From contig CAWBDV010000003.1 of NCBI GenBank assembly GCA_963787675.1, positions 1,240,001 to 1,304,000 of the forward strand: 64,000 nucleotides of DNA. The letters are read 5' to 3'. Both the position numbers and the translations under genes were made by a program. Below the pieces are notes generated by a model. That model was given only the letters and a program-made list of their open reading frames with translations. It searched no databases and was not told where the DNA came from. Below, piece after piece: positions 27,462-35,808 of the stretch (position 1 is the first letter of the stretch; every line of letters begins with the position of its first letter). The DNA comes from JAJPKK01 sp963787675. GTDB lineage: Bacteria; Pseudomonadota; Alphaproteobacteria; Rhizobiales; Xanthobacteraceae.

Positions 27462-28898
27462 ATGCCGTCCGAGATCGTGATGATGGATGCCGGTCCGCTT
27501 GCGGCCGCCATTCGTTCGAAGAAAGTCTCATGCGTCGAGGTGATGACGGCCTACCTCGATCCCATCGACACGCTCAATCCCAAGGTCAATGCCATCGTGG
27601 CGTTGCAGGACCGCGCCGGCCTGCTGGCGCAGGCGCGCGACCGTGACGCCGCGCTGGCGCGCGGCGAGGCAATCGGAGCGCTCCACGGCTTTCCGCAAGC
27701 GGTAAAGGACCTCGCGCCGGTCAAGGGCATCCGCACGACCCAAGGATCGCCGATCTTCAAGGACAATGTTCCGGCCGCAGACAGCGCAATGGTGGCGCGC
27801 CTGCGCGCGGCCGGTGCGATTTTCATCGGCAAGACCAATACGCCGGAGTTCGGGCTCGGCTCGAACACCTTCAACAATGTCTACGGCATCACCCGCAATG
27901 CCTATGGCCAGTCGCGCTCCGCGGGCGGCAGCAGCGGCGGGGCGGCGGTTTCGCTTGCGCTGCGGATGCTGCCGGTCGCCGACGGCAGCGATTATGCCGG
28001 CAGCCTCCGCAATCCTGCGGGCTGGAACAACGTGTTCGGCTTTCGCACCAGCATTGGGCGTGTGCCGGCGGACGGCCGCGACGCCTTCATGCCGACCATG
28101 GGCGTGCTCGGCCCGATGTCCCGCAACGTGCCCGACCTCGCCATGCTGCTCGCCGTGCAGGCGGGCTATGACGCGCGGGTGCCGCTGTCGATGACGGAGG
28201 GCGGCGCTCAGTTCAACGCCCCGCTCGACCGCAATTTCAAAGGTACGCGCGTCGCCTGGGCCGGCGACTTCAAGGGCTATCTGCCTTACGAGCCGGGTGT
28301 CCTCGAGCTTTGCAAGGCGGCGCTCAAAACGTTCGAGACGCTGGGCTGCGTCGTCGAGGAGGCAGCGCCGGACTTTTCCATGGAAGCGCTGTGGCGCGCT
28401 TTCCTGCCGCTGCGGGCTTGGCAGACCGCGGGCCCCCTGCTCGCTCACTACAAGGACCCCGCGCGCCGCGCGCTTCTCAAGCCTGAAGCGATCTTCGAGG
28501 TCGAGAGTGCGCTCAAGCTTTCGGCCATGGACATCACCGCGGCATCGGCGGTGCGCACCGAATGGTACCAAGCGACGCGACGCTTCTTCGAGACTTACGA
28601 CTATCTCGTCCTGCCGACGGCACAATTGTTCCCCTTCGACGCTAATATTCACTGGCCGAAGGAGGTTGCAGGGACGGCCATGGAGACCTACCACGACTGG
28701 CAGAAGGGCGTGATCCCGGTCACGATGGCGGGGCTTCCGGCGCTCGCGGTGCCGGCGGGCTTCAACGCCGCGGGCTTGCCGATGGGGATCCAGATCGTCG
28801 GCGCGAACCACGCCGAGTTCCCGCTCCTGCAACTCGCATATGCTTATGACCAGGCGACCGGCTGGACGCGCAAACGGCTGCCGCCCCTCATCAATTGA
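27462..28898 (+). CDS. Amidase (amidase-signature family)
   Basis: 478 residues. The Ser-cisSer-Lys triad is visible: the lysine in QAVKDLAPVKGI, the cis-serine in SAGGSSGGAAVSLAL and the nucleophile in DGSDYAGSLRNPAGW. It hydrolyses an amide bond in the cytoplasm. The family is broad (GatA, indoleacetamide hydrolase, aryl acylamidases) and no gatB/gatC neighbours are present, so a catabolic amidase is more likely than a GatA. The ATG is preceded by GAGGAG. The next gene follows after 24 bases, suggesting a short operon. Confidence 0.88.
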   Translation: MPSEIVMMDAGPLAAAIRSKKVSCVEVMTAYLDPIDTLNPKVNAIVALQDRAGLLAQARDRDAALARGEAIGALHGFPQAVKDLAPVKGIRTTQGSPIFKDNVPAADSAMVARLRAAGAIFIGKTNTPEFGLGSNTFNNVYGITRNAYGQSRSAGGSSGGAAVSLALRMLPVADGSDYAGSLRNPAGWNNVFGFRTSIGRVPADGRDAFMPTMGVLGPMSRNVPDLAMLLAVQAGYDARVPLSMTEGGAQFNAPLDRNFKGTRVAWAGDFKGYLPYEPGVLELCKAALKTFETLGCVVEEAAPDFSMEALWRAFLPLRAWQTAGPLLAHYKDPARRALLKPEAIFEVESALKLSAMDITAASAVRTEWYQATRRFFETYDYLVLPTAQLFPFDANIHWPKEVAGTAMETYHDWQKGVIPVTMAGLPALAVPAGFNAAGLPMGIQIVGANHAEFPLLQLAYAYDQATGWTRKRLPPLIN

Positions 28899-28922
28899 AT
28901 TTTTCAGATTCAGGAGACATTC

Positions 28923-29477
28923 ATGAGCGCCCCGCCGCAACTGCGCCGCAAGGACAAGGAGATGACCGAGGCGCGCGCCCATGAAGTGCTGGCGCGCGGC
29001 TTCTGCGGGCGAATCGCGACCGTTGGCGCGGACGGCTGGCCCTATTGCGTGCCCCTTCTCTATGTGTGGGCTGACGGCGAAGTGCTGGTCCACAACGCGG
29101 CGGTGCACGGCCACTTCCGCGCCAACGTCGACCACGATCCGCGCGTCTGCTTCGAGATCGACGAGCCCGGCGAGGTGTTCGACTACGGCCGCTTCGAATG
29201 CGATTCCTCCGTCGCGTTCAAGAGCGTCATCGTGTTCGGCACCATCCGCGTCGTGGAAGACGACGCTGCGAAACGGCGCTTCTTCGATGCACTGATGGCG
29301 AAATACGGCAAACCGGACTCCGGTCGGCCGAAGCAGTTCTATCCGCGGCTCGATGACATCACGCTCTACGCCATCACGCCGGCGCGCATCACCGGCAAGG
29401 AAACGCCGCTGCCGGAGGTGAGTGAACAATGGCCGGCCCGCGATCGCACCAAATCGCCCAACGCGCGGCCTCAATAG
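28923..29477 (+). CDS. Pyridoxamine 5'-phosphate oxidase-fold protein
   Basis: 184 residues with the split-barrel flavin fold: LARGFCGRIATVGADGWPYCVPL near the start and VCFEIDEPGEVFDYG in the middle. Such proteins bind FMN, F420 or heme; the specific role is unknown. A clear CAGGAGA site precedes the ATG. It is co-directional with the amidase 24 bases upstream. Confidence 0.78.
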   Translation: MSAPPQLRRKDKEMTEARAHEVLARGFCGRIATVGADGWPYCVPLLYVWADGEVLVHNAAVHGHFRANVDHDPRVCFEIDEPGEVFDYGRFECDSSVAFKSVIVFGTIRVVEDDAAKRRFFDALMAKYGKPDSGRPKQFYPRLDDITLYAITPARITGKETPLPEVSEQWPARDRTKSPNARPQ

Positions 29478-29564
29478 CCGCGCCGTTTCGCAGGCTCCGG
29501 CAGTGGTGTATTGGCGCTTCGGACGGCGACCGGAAGAGTTGCCTTTTCAGCGGACAGTGAAGCG

Positions 29565-29888
29565 ATGGCTGAGGACATTTGCGTGGTTTGTCCGGAAGGT
29601 CGGCTCGACGGCGCCAGCGGACCAGCGTTCGAGAAGGAACTCATCAGCACCATCGACAAGGGCGCTCGGAAACTGCTGCTCGATTTCTCCAAGCTGCAAT
29701 ACATCAGCAGCGCCGGCCTGCGCATCGTGCTGATCGCTGCCAAACGCATGAAGGCCGGGGGCGGCCGCCTTGCACTGTGCTCGCTCAACCGACAAATCAA
29801 CGAGGTGTTCGAGATCAGCGGCTTCAGCTCGATCCTCGATATATGCCCATCCTACGATGACGCCGTCGCGCGCCTCTCCGCGCCATAG
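29565..29888 (+). CDS. STAS-domain anti-sigma factor antagonist
   Basis: 107 residues of the SpoIIAA/RsbV type. The phosphorylation motif LDFSKLQYISSAGLRIVL is intact (the second Ser of ISSAG is the usual phosphosite). I start at ATG 29565, which gives the family N-terminus (ICVVCPEGRLDG). In partner switching it binds an RsbW-type kinase when unphosphorylated and frees the kinase's target. An RsbW-like ATPase is encoded at 33461-33964, separated from it by an IS110 element and a permease gene. Confidence 0.85.
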   Translation: MAEDICVVCPEGRLDGASGPAFEKELISTIDKGARKLLLDFSKLQYISSAGLRIVLIAAKRMKAGGGRLALCSLNRQINEVFEISGFSSILDICPSYDDAVARLSAP

Positions 29889-31370
29889 TGCGAGTTACAT
29901 AAAGCTTCGTAGATACCATGAGGGCGATGGGCGTGCGTCCGATAGGTTTGGGTTGTCGCACTCGAACCATCGGAGGCATTAGATGCAAACATCGCATACC
30001 GGCACGCCCATCGGGGGTGATCATGGCACGATTTTCGTTTCGATCGAACTGAGCCAGAAGACATGGCTGGTGACGCTGCACAGCCCGGAGCGGGATCGGC
30101 TGTCGCGTCACCGGGTGAAGGGTGGAGCTCATGGTGAGCTGCTGGCGCTGATTGATCGTGTGCGTGGGCGGGCGGCCCGCGCGATGGGAGGGGTTCCTGC
30201 GGTGGTGAGTTGCTACGAGGCTGGCTACGACGGATTTTGGTTGCACCGGCTTTTGACGGCGTCGGGGATCCAGAATTACGTGTTCGATCCGGCGAGCATC
30301 GCGGTGGAGCAACGGGGCCGGCGGGCGAAGACCGATCGGATCGACGGCGAGCAGCTGCTGCGGACCTTGATGGCGTATTGCCGCGGCGAGCCGCGGGTGG
30401 TGCGAATCGTGCGGGTGCCGACCATCGAACAGGAGGACGCCCGTCGCGACAGCCGCGAACGGGAGCGGCTGATCAAGGAGCGGACGGCCCACACCAACCG
30501 GATCAAGGCGCTGCTGCGGCTGGTGGGAATGGCGATCGGCAACCCGTGCCGCCGCGACTGGCTGACATGGCTTTCGGCGCAGCGGGACCGGCAGGGCCAG
30601 GGGGTGCCGCCACGGATGCAGGCCGAGCTTGAGCGCGAGCATGAGCGGCTGATGCTGCTGTGCCGGCAACTAGCGGCGCTGGAGCGGCCGCCTGCCACAG
30701 CCGCGCCGACGCCTGCGGCGGCGCAGATGGCGCGGCGCCGCGACCTCCTGCTGGCGCTCAAAAGCCTCGGCCCGGTGTTCGCGTCGACGCTGACCAACGA
30801 GGCTTTCTACAAGGACTTTCGCAATCGCCGCGAGGTCGCCGGCTATCTCGGACTGGCTCCCAGTCCGTGGCAAAGCGGCGGGACTGCCCGCGAGCAGGGG
30901 ATCAGCAAGGCAGGCAATCGGCGTGCCCGTCACAAGGCGATTGAGCTCGCCTGGCTGTGGCTACGGCATCAGCCGGGCAGCGCGCTTGCTCAATGGTTCC
31001 GGCAGCGCACCGTCAATGCCGGTCCTCGCATCAAACGCATCGCCATCGTTGCCTTGGCGCGCAAGCTGATGGTGGCGCTCTGGCGTTATCTCACAACCGG
31101 CCTTGTCCCCGACGGTGCGGTGCTCAAGGCGACCAAGGCGTAACCGCTTCAACGAACGCGTCACGCTGCGGCTGTTGCCGCGGTCAGCGCGGGACGGATG
31201 GTGACCGTGCCACCCTTGGGCCGACAAACGAGCCGCCCTGTAGATGGGTCACCTCCTCGTGGCTTCCTCGCCGCAAGCATGCGGAATGTGGGTGCGGACC
31301 AATGCGGTCCAACCGGATATGAGGTGATGCAGTGAGCTGCATAAATCATCGGAAGCCAATCCCGGTGCAT
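29889..31370 (+). mobile_element. IS110-family insertion element (ends approximate)
   Basis: A complete transposase gene with about 90 bases to its left and 200 or more to its right that belong to no gene. The element begins right after the STAS gene stop. IS110 elements usually lack clear terminal inverted repeats and target duplications, and I could not fix the borders by eye; 31370 is a guess near the palindrome ATGCAG-TGA-GCTGCAT (31327-31343). Confidence 0.6.
29983..31143 (+). CDS. IS110-family transposase
   Basis: 386 residues. The N-terminal DEDD-type domain has VSIELSQKTW (Glu where most members have Asp), CYEAGYDGFWLHR and RAKTDRIDGEQLL. The C-terminal Tnp_20 domain has LKSLGPVFASTLTNE, GYLGLAPSPWQSGG and EQGISKAGNRRARH with the conserved serine. 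The gene is intact, so the element may be active. It moves DNA by a DEDD-nuclease/serine mechanism in which flanking non-coding RNA may guide target choice in related elements (bridge RNAs). Confidence 0.93.
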   Translation: MQTSHTGTPIGGDHGTIFVSIELSQKTWLVTLHSPERDRLSRHRVKGGAHGELLALIDRVRGRAARAMGGVPAVVSCYEAGYDGFWLHRLLTASGIQNYVFDPASIAVEQRGRRAKTDRIDGEQLLRTLMAYCRGEPRVVRIVRVPTIEQEDARRDSRERERLIKERTAHTNRIKALLRLVGMAIGNPCRRDWLTWLSAQRDRQGQGVPPRMQAELEREHERLMLLCRQLAALERPPATAAPTPAAAQMARRRDLLLALKSLGPVFASTLTNEAFYKDFRNRREVAGYLGLAPSPWQSGGTAREQGISKAGNRRARHKAIELAWLWLRHQPGSALAQWFRQRTVNAGPRIKRIAIVALARKLMVALWRYLTTGLVPDGAVLKATKA

Positions 31371-31603
31371 GCGGACCGCGACGGCGCGCTGCGCTACGCA
31401 TGGCTCCGCGCGCCGCCGCTACGCCCAATCCCCGAAATCCCCCAAACCTTCGCAACCCTTGACCCAGAGCCCCATATGAGGTGGGCAAAGGCGGCCGCGA
31501 GCGTGCGCGTGTGGCATGGCGTAATTTCCGCCGTGCCCACGATATGAGGCCACACGTGGGCACGCGCGGCGAGCCGCGCTTTGCCTACCCTACCGATTGA
31601 ATT
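31144..31603. other. 460-base stretch without a gene: IS110 right flank and repeat copy 2
   Basis: I see no gene. The first ~200 bases are the probable right end of the IS110 element, the stretch 31480-31594 is a dispersed repeat, and the rest shows nothing I can name. Confidence 0.6.
31479..31594. repeat. Dispersed intergenic repeat, copy 2
   Basis: Same block order as copy 1 at 12936-13050: GGTGGGCAAAGGCGGC at the left, CCGTGCCCACG and GTGGGCACGCG inside, CGCGCTTTGCCTACCCTACC at the right. It lies directly behind the stop of the NCS2 permease gene on its 3' side. Confidence 0.75.
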
Positions 31604-33379
31604 TCAATGGTCGAAGTGCAGGCGGACAATGGTTTGGCCGCCGCTCCGGGTGGAGGCGATGCGATCGGCGTAGCGGCGGATCAGGAACCCGGCGAGGCGA
31701 CGATGGCCATCCTCGGTCTCCATGACCTCCTCGCTTGACGGCGGCCGATTGGGAAACTCCAGCGGCGCGCCGGTGTAAGTCACGACTGCATCGATGACGA
31801 ACTCATCGAAGCTCACGTCGAGTTTGAGCGGGCCCTTGACCTCGCACGTGTCGATGATGGTCTCGATTGCCTGCTGGACGGCGAACTCGAGCCGGTTGAT
31901 CACGTCGCGCCGCGCGCCCCACATGCCGGCGCACCGTTCGATGAAGTTCGTAATCTCCTTCGCGTCGGGCGCGGCGGGATCGATGCTCGTCTCCACCTTG
32001 CGGCGGATGCCGATCCGGAACAGCAGGTTGAGGCCGAGCGCCAGGAGCGTTGCGAGCACGAGCGGCGATGTCACGAGCGACTGAGCCCATGCGGGCGCGC
32101 TCGTGAAGGCGTTCGGGAAGACCGAGACCATGATGAAGGCCATCATGCCCATGCCGACCACGAGCGTGCGGCGGCCGTCGAGCACGCGTGTCGATATGAT
32201 CTGCACGCCGCTGATCATGATGAAGACCGCAGTGAACAGCAGCGCCGAGGCCATCACTGGGCGCGGCATGATAGTGAGAATACCGATCAGCGACGGCTGC
32301 ACCGCCGCGATCGCGAGCAGCACGGCGATGGCGAACGCGATCACGCGGCTTGCGACGCTGGTCGCCGCGACGAGGCCGACATTGGCGGTCGAGATGCTCA
32401 GACCATAAGTGCCGAACAGACCGGCGATCGCGTTGGCAATGCCGTCGCCTAGCACGCCGCGACCGATCGACTTCATATCCGGCCGGACCCACTCGGCATC
32501 CGTGAGCCGCTGATAAGTCGTTACCACCGCGGTCGAGCTCATGGCCGAGGCGAGCCCGCTGACGGCAAACGGGATCACAAGCGACCAGTCGAATGCATAG
32601 GAAAGATGCGAGAGGGTCGGGATGACGATGAGCGGCCGTTCTACCGCCCGCTGCAGATCGGCGAGGGTCAAGAGCCCGACCGCATTAGAGGCGAAATAGC
32701 CGACCACCATGCCGATCAGGATGCAGAAGAGCTTCAGCCGGCCCTTGTTCCAGATGTTGAGCCCGACCATCACCCCGAGCGCACAGAGCGCGACCGTACC
32801 GTCAGCAGCGCCAAGCGTTCCCGCAGCATTGTCCTCCAGGAGGAGGCGGAGCGATGCGATCCCGATGTTGACACCCACCAGAAAGACGACGAGCCCAGCG
32901 GACTCCGGCGGAATGAACGGACGCAGCCGGCTCCAAGGCCGCGACAGCAGGATCTCGAAGACGCCGGCGAACATGGTCATGCCCCATGCCAGCGGCAGGC
33001 CTCCGACCTTTACCGCGAGCACGGTCGGCGCGAGGTAGATTCCAGTAAAGATCGAGGGCGCGAGGAAACGACTGCCGATCGGCCCGCGGGGCAAGGCTTG
33101 CAGAAACGTTCCGATGGCGAGCACGACGAAGCCGAGCTGCAGCACGTTCGCGGTCTCGTCTGCGGATATCCCCGCCTCCCGGGCGATGATCAGCGGATAG
33201 ACCATGAAGATTGCAATGACAGCCACGTGCTGGACCGCGCTGATCCAGGTGACCGACATGGGCGGCGCCTCATCGAGGCCGTAAATCAGCGTCGCCGGCT
33301 TCTTCGTGACCTCGGCTTCCTGCCCGTTTGCGAGGAGCGCCCCGAGCCAGGATTTTAACTTCGCGGTCGATTCGTCCAT
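31604..33379 (-). CDS. NCS2 xanthine/uracil permease with C-terminal HATPase-like domain
   Basis: 591 residues. Residues ~45-460 form a 12-14-helix nucleobase:cation symporter-2 domain (ISAVQHVAVIAIFMVYPLI, FLAPSIFTGIYLAP, YGLSISTANVGL with the NCS2 motif-like region). Residues ~465-591 resemble an RsbW-type histidine-kinase-like ATPase: an N-box-like RLEFAVQQAIETIID lacking the Asn, a G1-like YTGAPLEFPNRPP, and RLAGFLIRRYADRI. The ATG at 33379 is preferred over an upstream TTG. Such a permease would import xanthine or uric acid; the fused domain suggests control by partner switching. An RsbW-like gene is divergent, 81 bases away. Confidence 0.82.
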   Translation of the reverse strand: MDESTAKLKSWLGALLANGQEAEVTKKPATLIYGLDEAPPMSVTWISAVQHVAVIAIFMVYPLIIAREAGISADETANVLQLGFVVLAIGTFLQALPRGPIGSRFLAPSIFTGIYLAPTVLAVKVGGLPLAWGMTMFAGVFEILLSRPWSRLRPFIPPESAGLVVFLVGVNIGIASLRLLLEDNAAGTLGAADGTVALCALGVMVGLNIWNKGRLKLFCILIGMVVGYFASNAVGLLTLADLQRAVERPLIVIPTLSHLSYAFDWSLVIPFAVSGLASAMSSTAVVTTYQRLTDAEWVRPDMKSIGRGVLGDGIANAIAGLFGTYGLSISTANVGLVAATSVASRVIAFAIAVLLAIAAVQPSLIGILTIMPRPVMASALLFTAVFIMISGVQIISTRVLDGRRTLVVGMGMMAFIMVSVFPNAFTSAPAWAQSLVTSPLVLATLLALGLNLLFRIGIRRKVETSIDPAAPDAKEITNFIERCAGMWGARRDVINRLEFAVQQAIETIIDTCEVKGPLKLDVSFDEFVIDAVVTYTGAPLEFPNRPPSSEEVMETEDGHRRLAGFLIRRYADRIASTRSGGQTIVRLHFDH

Positions 33380-33460
33380 GGCCCCTCCCGGCAACCTATT
33401 GCATTTTAGGCGGATTCCGGCGGCTTCAAACCCGCATTGTGGTTGCTATGCGGGATTGAT

Positions 33461-33964
33461 ATGCCCTTTTTCCCGCGGCCCCCGGACACGGCGCTGATGC
33501 AGGACCAACTGGTTATCGAGTTGCGGAGCGACTTGTCGGAAATCCGCCGCGTAGCCGAGGAGGTGGAAGCTTTCGGCTGCCGCAACAAGCTGCCGGAGAT
33601 CGTGATCGGCCACGTCAACCTCGCGCTCGACGAGCTTCTGACCAACACCATCAACTACGGCTTCAACCAGGCCGCTGCGGAGCGCGGCTCCATTGCACCG
33701 TTGCTCAAGGTCACGTTGCAACTTGATGACGAGCGGCTGTCGGTAGAGTTCGTCGACAACGGCAAGCCGTTCGATCCATTCAAGCGAGCGGATCCGGATG
33801 TCTCGCAGTCGATCGAAGATCGCGAGATCGGTGGCCTCGGAATTTTTCTCGTGCGCAAGCTCATGGATCAAGTGGGCTACGCGCGGGTAAATGGGCAGAA
33901 CCGTGTGACATTGGTCAAGAACACCAAGGTGTCGGGCGCCGCGGCAGAAAGTCCGAACCGATGA
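33461..33964 (+). CDS. RsbW-like ATP-binding protein (anti-sigma factor type)
   Basis: 167 residues from ATG 33461 (earlier or later starts at 33437 and 33497 are possible). It is a stand-alone HATPase_c: N box LALDELLTNTINYGF with the Glu and Asn intact, G1 box VEFVDNGKPFDPF and G2 box IGGLGIFLVRKLMD. Such proteins phosphorylate STAS antagonists and sequester a sigma factor or other partner. The nearby STAS protein (29565-29888) is the obvious candidate partner. No sigma factor gene is in the window. Confidence 0.85.
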   Translation: MPFFPRPPDTALMQDQLVIELRSDLSEIRRVAEEVEAFGCRNKLPEIVIGHVNLALDELLTNTINYGFNQAAAERGSIAPLLKVTLQLDDERLSVEFVDNGKPFDPFKRADPDVSQSIEDREIGGLGIFLVRKLMDQVGYARVNGQNRVTLVKNTKVSGAAAESPNR

Positions 33965-34008
33965 CCCGCATCGCCGACATCGATGCCGCTCGCTCTTTGG
34001 CTGCGCGC

Positions 34009-34524
34009 CTACGAAGCGAGACGCAGCGCCAGGACCAGCACGGCAATCGCGGCAATCCATGAACCGGCAACACGGAGCGGCACGCCCTGCCACAGCCGGG
34101 CGGCCTCAGCAGCAATGGCAGCCAGGAACGCAAAAGCCAGGATGCCGCCGCAGCCGACGCCTGCGAGCATCAGCACGGCATCGCGGAGCGAAATGACTTC
34201 GGGCGGCGAATCGAGGCCGATCGCAGCCCCGACGACAAGCGCCGATAACACCGCGATCCAGGCCGGCACGTGCGGCAAGGCTGCAGTCGCAAGGCCACAG
34301 ATGGCCGCAGCGGCCAACAGCACGTCGTTCGCCGGCGTTTCACCGATTCCGCGGGCGACGGCCACGAGGCCGCCAACGATACCGAGCGCGAACGCCGCTA
34401 CGTTCCCCCCGCGTCGTTTGGCGCTGCCGGCCAGTGCAGCAAGCCCGATCAGCGCCAGCGCATGAGCCGGCGCCAGCAGCGGATGCAGCAGCCCGGCAAG
34501 AAACACCTGTGCTGCTGACCCCAC
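34009..34524 (-). CDS. HupE/UreJ-like small membrane protein
   Basis: 171 residues, GTG start, about 6 hydrophobic helices. It has a degenerate HupE signature (FLAGLLHPLLAPAHALALIGL; the usual GxDH is missing). HupE/UreJ proteins are linked to nickel or cobalt uptake, but the lost histidine makes function uncertain. It follows the ion-channel gene by 12 bases on the same strand, so the two are probably co-transcribed. A better-preserved HupE protein lies at the other side of the channel gene. Confidence 0.65.
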   Translation of the reverse strand: MGSAAQVFLAGLLHPLLAPAHALALIGLAALAGSAKRRGGNVAAFALGIVGGLVAVARGIGETPANDVLLAAAAICGLATAALPHVPAWIAVLSALVVGAAIGLDSPPEVISLRDAVLMLAGVGCGGILAFAFLAAIAAEAARLWQGVPLRVAGSWIAAIAVLVLALRLAS

Positions 34525-34536
34525 GCGTTGGGTGCC

Positions 34537-35808
34537 TTAGCCGCGCCCGTAGGTCAGCCAAGCCAGTGCGGCCGAGGTGACGAAGATGACCACGAACAGA
34601 TAGCGCCCCGACCGTTCCACCACGACGGCTGCCGCTTGCTGGCTCGAGGCACGCAATCGTTCGGCCCCGAGCACCGATACGATGCACAGCAGGCACAGCC
34701 CGAAGAAGACGTAGAAACCGTACTCGACCGCGATGATATAGCCGATGCTCCCGAGCTGCGAATTGATCGAGGTGAGCAGCACCGCGCCCGACAGCGCACC
34801 GGTAATCGCGACGGTGACCTTCTCTTTGACCAGCGCGGTCGGGAAATAAAGCGAAGCGAACATGATGAGCGACATCAATCCGAGCGGTAGCAAGGTCTTC
34901 GCCAAGGTGGCGACGAACTTGCGCTGCAGGTCGACGGTCAACTGAAATCCAGATAGTTCGCGTACGCGCTCGACGCCCACGAGGCGCGGATCGCCGAGCG
35001 CAGAGGCGGTGACCAGGTTATCGCGCCGCGCCTGCGCTCCCAAAGCCTCCCACTGGGTGAGATTCCGGAAGGCGTCCGGCGCGACCATGCCACTGAACTC
35101 TCCATTAGCTGCCGCACTGGCCCGATTTTCCGGTAACGGCGCGGCTTCGCTTGCATGCGCTGCCCCGCCTGCCGCTACGACCCTGGTCGTCTGAGGGGAC
35201 GGCACGCCAGACGAACGACGGTCCTGGACATAGACGATGCGATCGGACGCCGCGCTGGCATTGAAGAAACGGATGGCCAAAGTCTGATTGTCGGCCGGAT
35301 AGCGATGCAGGTCGAAATCGTTCTTGAAGTCGCCGCGCATGCGCCACAAGCGATAGGTGGTGCCGTCATCAAGGTCGCCCTGAGCGGCGAGAACCTTGCC
35401 GTCGGAGCTGCCGCGGACGAGATCAGGAAAATCAATGTTGGCCGGATCGGCAGACCCCGTCCCCGCGCCGCGCGCGTACCGGACCCACAGGTAGAGATCG
35501 GCAGTGAAGCGGGACTGGGCGACGTCGATGCGCGAGACCTCGTTGAGGTAGATGCCCGAATAGACCACCTGCTGCCGGCGGGCAAAGCGCCCCACGCCGA
35601 GATCGACAACGCTGCCTGCGGCGATCTCGGTGCGATCCGGGTTCGGTACGGCGACGAGTTGAAGGGGCGCTGATTCGATGAGCGTACCGTGGAAACGGCC
35701 GACCCGCACCGCCTGCACGCGGCCGCGTTCCGACGTGAACCACAGCGGCCCGGTAAGGCCCGGCATCGCATTGGCGGGGCCGTCAAGAGCTACCAGAAAT
35801 TCGCGCAC
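34537..35808 (-). CDS. Pentameric ligand-gated ion channel (Cys-loop family), C-terminal part of a split chimera
   Basis: 423 residues from GTG 35808. Residues ~60-290 form the beta-sandwich ligand domain, with the family strand pattern YLNEVSRIDVAQSRFTADLY followed by LWVRY. Four helices follow: TM1 after VDLQRKFVATLAKTLLP, TM2 in KEKVTVAITGALSGAVLL, TM3 in IIAVEYGFYVFFGLCLL and TM4 at the end (YLFVVIFVTSAALAWL). The disulfide of animal receptors is absent, as in GLIC/ELIC. There is no signal peptide because the real N-terminus is the periplasmic-binding domain encoded at 35790-36863; one missing G in GCGCCGGGGGCC near 35815-35822 breaks the frame. Inner-membrane cation or anion channel; ligand unknown. 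Confidence 0.85.
   Translation of the reverse strand: MREFLVALDGPANAMPGLTGPLWFTSERGRVQAVRVGRFHGTLIESAPLQLVAVPNPDRTEIAAGSVVDLGVGRFARRQQVVYSGIYLNEVSRIDVAQSRFTADLYLWVRYARGAGTGSADPANIDFPDLVRGSSDGKVLAAQGDLDDGTTYRLWRMRGDFKNDFDLHRYPADNQTLAIRFFNASAASDRIVYVQDRRSSGVPSPQTTRVVAAGGAAHASEAAPLPENRASAAANGEFSGMVAPDAFRNLTQWEALGAQARRDNLVTASALGDPRLVGVERVRELSGFQLTVDLQRKFVATLAKTLLPLGLMSLIMFASLYFPTALVKEKVTVAITGALSGAVLLTSINSQLGSIGYIIAVEYGFYVFFGLCLLCIVSVLGAERLRASSQQAAAVVVERSGRYLFVVIFVTSAALAWLTYGRG

Noticed and set aside
31332..31547. 71-codon plus-strand frame behind the IS110
   Set aside because: No family signal and it runs into the dispersed repeat.
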